Positions 7,782 through 9,215 of a stretch of 9,215 nucleotides of DNA are shown here, piece by piece. The stretch lies in the NCBI GenBank assembly GCA_946480245.1, contig CAMLIZ010000175.1:1-9215 (forward strand), read 5' to 3'. Positions within the stretch are counted from its first letter, which is position 1. Each line of letters opens with the position of its first letter. The DNA is from an uncultured Pseudomonadota bacterium. Its GTDB lineage: Bacteria > Pseudomonadota > Gammaproteobacteria > Burkholderiales > Burkholderiaceae. Position numbers and translations under genes: made by a program. A model generated the notes under the pieces. That model was not told the origin of the DNA. It saw only the letters and a list, made by a program, of their open reading frames with translations, and searched no databases.

Positions 7782-9215
7782 TCAAGGCGGCAGCAGGTAG
7801 CGCGTGCTCGGGCCCTTGCCGGTCTGCACCAGCAGGCCGCGCTCGGCGAGCAGGCCGAGGTGCTTGGAGGCGGTGGCCAGGCCGACGGCGCACAGCTCGG
7901 CATACGAGCTCTTGCTGATCGACTCGCCCTTGACCAGGCGCTCGAGCAGCAGGTTGCGGCGCTCGTCGCTCAGCATGTCGCCCACCGCCTGCTTCCAGCG
8001 CTGCATCAGCTGCTGTTCGCGGCTGACGCCGCGCGCGAAGGTGGTGTGCAGGTCGTCAAGGTCGCCGTCGAAGCCGGCACCCAGGGCATGGCGCTCGATC
8101 AGCGCAAGCGCCGCCTCCCGCTCCTTGCCGGACATCACCAGGTAGGCCTTGGCGATGCACAGGTGCGCGCGCACGTGCTCCTCGGGCGACGCGGGCAATG
8201 CCAGCACGGCGCGTGCCCGCTGCACGTCGGCCATCTGGGCATAGTGCGCGGCCGTCTCCTCGGGCAGCAGGCGGGTCAGCGAGAAGCCGTCGTGCGGACT
8301 GAGGATGTCCCTCTTCAGGTTGCGGGCCGCCTCCGCCAGGAACGTGTCCGCTTCGCCGGGCGGCGCGCGCAGCGCGCACGCCGCATGCTCGTCTCCGCGC
8401 TGCTCGTCTTCCGGGTCGCGCCGGTGCTGGAAGCGCTTGTAGTGCGCCTCGGCGAGGTTGAAGTGCGCGCGATAGCGATACACCGACAGCCGCGCGCCGG
8501 TCGCCGCCTGCAGCCCGCGCTCGTAGAACTCGATGGCCTGGTCGAGCTCTCCCTGGAAGAAGTAGTTGGCCCCCAGGTTGATCAATGCACCGACGAACAC
8601 ATACGGGTCGACGGCGATCTGGGCTGCCATGTCCAGCACCTTGCGGCCGTAGGCGATCGCGCGCTCGTATTCCTTGGCTTCGGCGTAGATGACCGTCAGG
8701 TTGTTGTACGTGGACAGCACATGGGTGCGGTCACCGAGCCGCTCGAAGATGTTCAGGGCGCGGTGCTCATGCCCCAGCGCGCGGGGCAGGTCGCCTGCCC
8801 TGCGCCAATATTCGGCCCAGGTGCGCTCCAGCCACGCGACAGTCTGTTCGCGCAAGGCCGCCGTCGATCGCAGCGCGTCGGCCTTGTCCAGCACGGTACG
8901 CGAGCGCGGATCGTTCCTCGTCACGTACTGCCAGGCCAGCTTGTCCAGCGCGACCACGTACGCGTCCACCGCCTCGGCGTCCGCGGTGGTGCCGCCCTGC
9001 GCCAGCGACTGCCGGAAGAACTCGGCGCTGTCCTCCAGGCAGGCCAGCGCCCGATCGGTCTCCCGCACCTCGTAGAACTTGCCCATCGCGCCGTACACGG
9101 TGCCGAGCAGCCGCTTGTCCGCGGTGAGGCTGGCGATGCGCAGCGCCTGCTCCAGCGCGGCGCGCTCGCGCTCCTCGACGTTTCTCGCGCGCCACAAGGC
9201 GGCCTGGGCCAGATG
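7782..9215 (-). CDS. Tetratricopeptide-repeat protein with C-terminal winged helix, N-terminus outside window
   Basis: The frame is open from the window edge to the TGA at 7782-7784 and gives 477 visible residues. The TTG at 9195-9197 is not needed as a start, since the frame continues upstream to base 9215. The visible part is almost wholly helical. TPR-like units lie at about residues 37-72 (YGAMGKFYEVRETDRALACL), 165-200 (YNNLTVIYAEAKEYERAIAY), 208-237 (LINLGANYFFQGELDQAIEF) and 247-262. The last 45 residues (7785-7919) read as a winged helix-turn-helix: SYAELCAVG, then a recognition-type helix ATASKHLGLLAERGLL, then a GKGPSTRYLL wing. No membrane segment or signal is seen. The combination resembles the C-terminal half of multidomain regulators or STAND NTPases, but no NTPase motif is in the window, so function is unassigned. 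It converges on dppF and is unlikely to belong to the transporter operon. Confidence 0.85.
   Translation of the reverse strand, partial: HLAQAALWRARNVEERERAALEQALRIASLTADKRLLGTVYGAMGKFYEVRETDRALACLEDSAEFFRQSLAQGGTTADAEAVDAYVVALDKLAWQYVTRNDPRSRTVLDKADALRSTAALREQTVAWLERTWAEYWRRAGDLPRALGHEHRALNIFERLGDRTHVLSTYNNLTVIYAEAKEYERAIAYGRKVLDMAAQIAVDPYVFVGALINLGANYFFQGELDQAIEFYERGLQAATGARLSVYRYRAHFNLAEAHYKRFQHRRDPEDEQRGDEHAACALRAPPGEADTFLAEAARNLKRDILSPHDGFSLTRLLPEETAAHYAQMADVQRARAVLALPASPEEHVRAHLCIAKAYLVMSGKEREAALALIERHALGAGFDGDLDDLHTTFARGVSREQQLMQRWKQAVGDMLSDERRNLLLERLVKGESISKSSYAELCAVGLATASKHLGLLAERGLLVQTGKGPSTRYLLPP

Noticed and set aside
7804..8145. A 113-residue open frame on the plus strand within the TPR gene
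   Set aside because: It is Ser/Arg-rich, lies antisense to the winged-helix and neighbouring coding region, and has no recognisable domain.
1..9215. CRISPR arrays, tRNA or rRNA genes, insertion sequences, attachment sites, riboswitches
   Set aside because: I scanned for regular repeat-spacer units, tRNA-like cloverleaf ends, transposase motifs and terminal repeats and saw none. Apart from 537-651 and three gaps of 19 bases or less, the window is fully coding.

Overview
The window is high-GC DNA carrying a complete dipeptide/heme-type ABC importer operon, flanked by two genes that run off the ends. Signature proteins, codon use (strong G/C at third positions) and a GC-rich structured intergenic element all suggest a betaproteobacterium of the order Burkholderiales (Comamonadaceae or a neighbouring family). 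That placement is an inference from pattern, not from a marker gene.

Layout. Positions 3-536 (+) hold the C-terminal quarter of an M13 (PepO/neprilysin-type) zinc metallopeptidase. Positions 537-651 form an intergenic region holding a compact inverted-repeat element (552-627) and a weak sigma-54-like candidate. Positions 652-7762 (+) form one tightly packed operon in the order dppA1-dppA2-dppB-dppC-dppD-dppF: two tandem periplasmic substrate-binding proteins, two permeases and two ATPases. Three junctions are 1- to 4-base start/stop overlaps. The other two are gaps of 12 and 19 bases with good ribosome binding sites. After a 19-base convergent gap, positions 7782-9215 (-) hold the C-terminal part of a tetratricopeptide-repeat protein ending in a winged-helix domain, whose N-terminus lies outside the window.

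How the genes work together. Either binding protein can capture a short peptide (or a peptide-like ligand such as heme) in the periplasm and deliver it to the DppB/DppC channel, powered by DppD and DppF. Both ATPases carry the C-terminal four-cysteine motif typical of this transporter family. The upstream M13 endopeptidase could supply peptide fragments, although its own transcription may be separate.

Novelty. I did not find a clearly new biological system. The points most worth a second look are the divergence of the tandem dppA copies around the expected ligand-carboxylate site, the structured intergenic element, and the TPR/winged-helix protein, whose missing N-terminus would decide whether it is a STAND-type regulator or defence protein.
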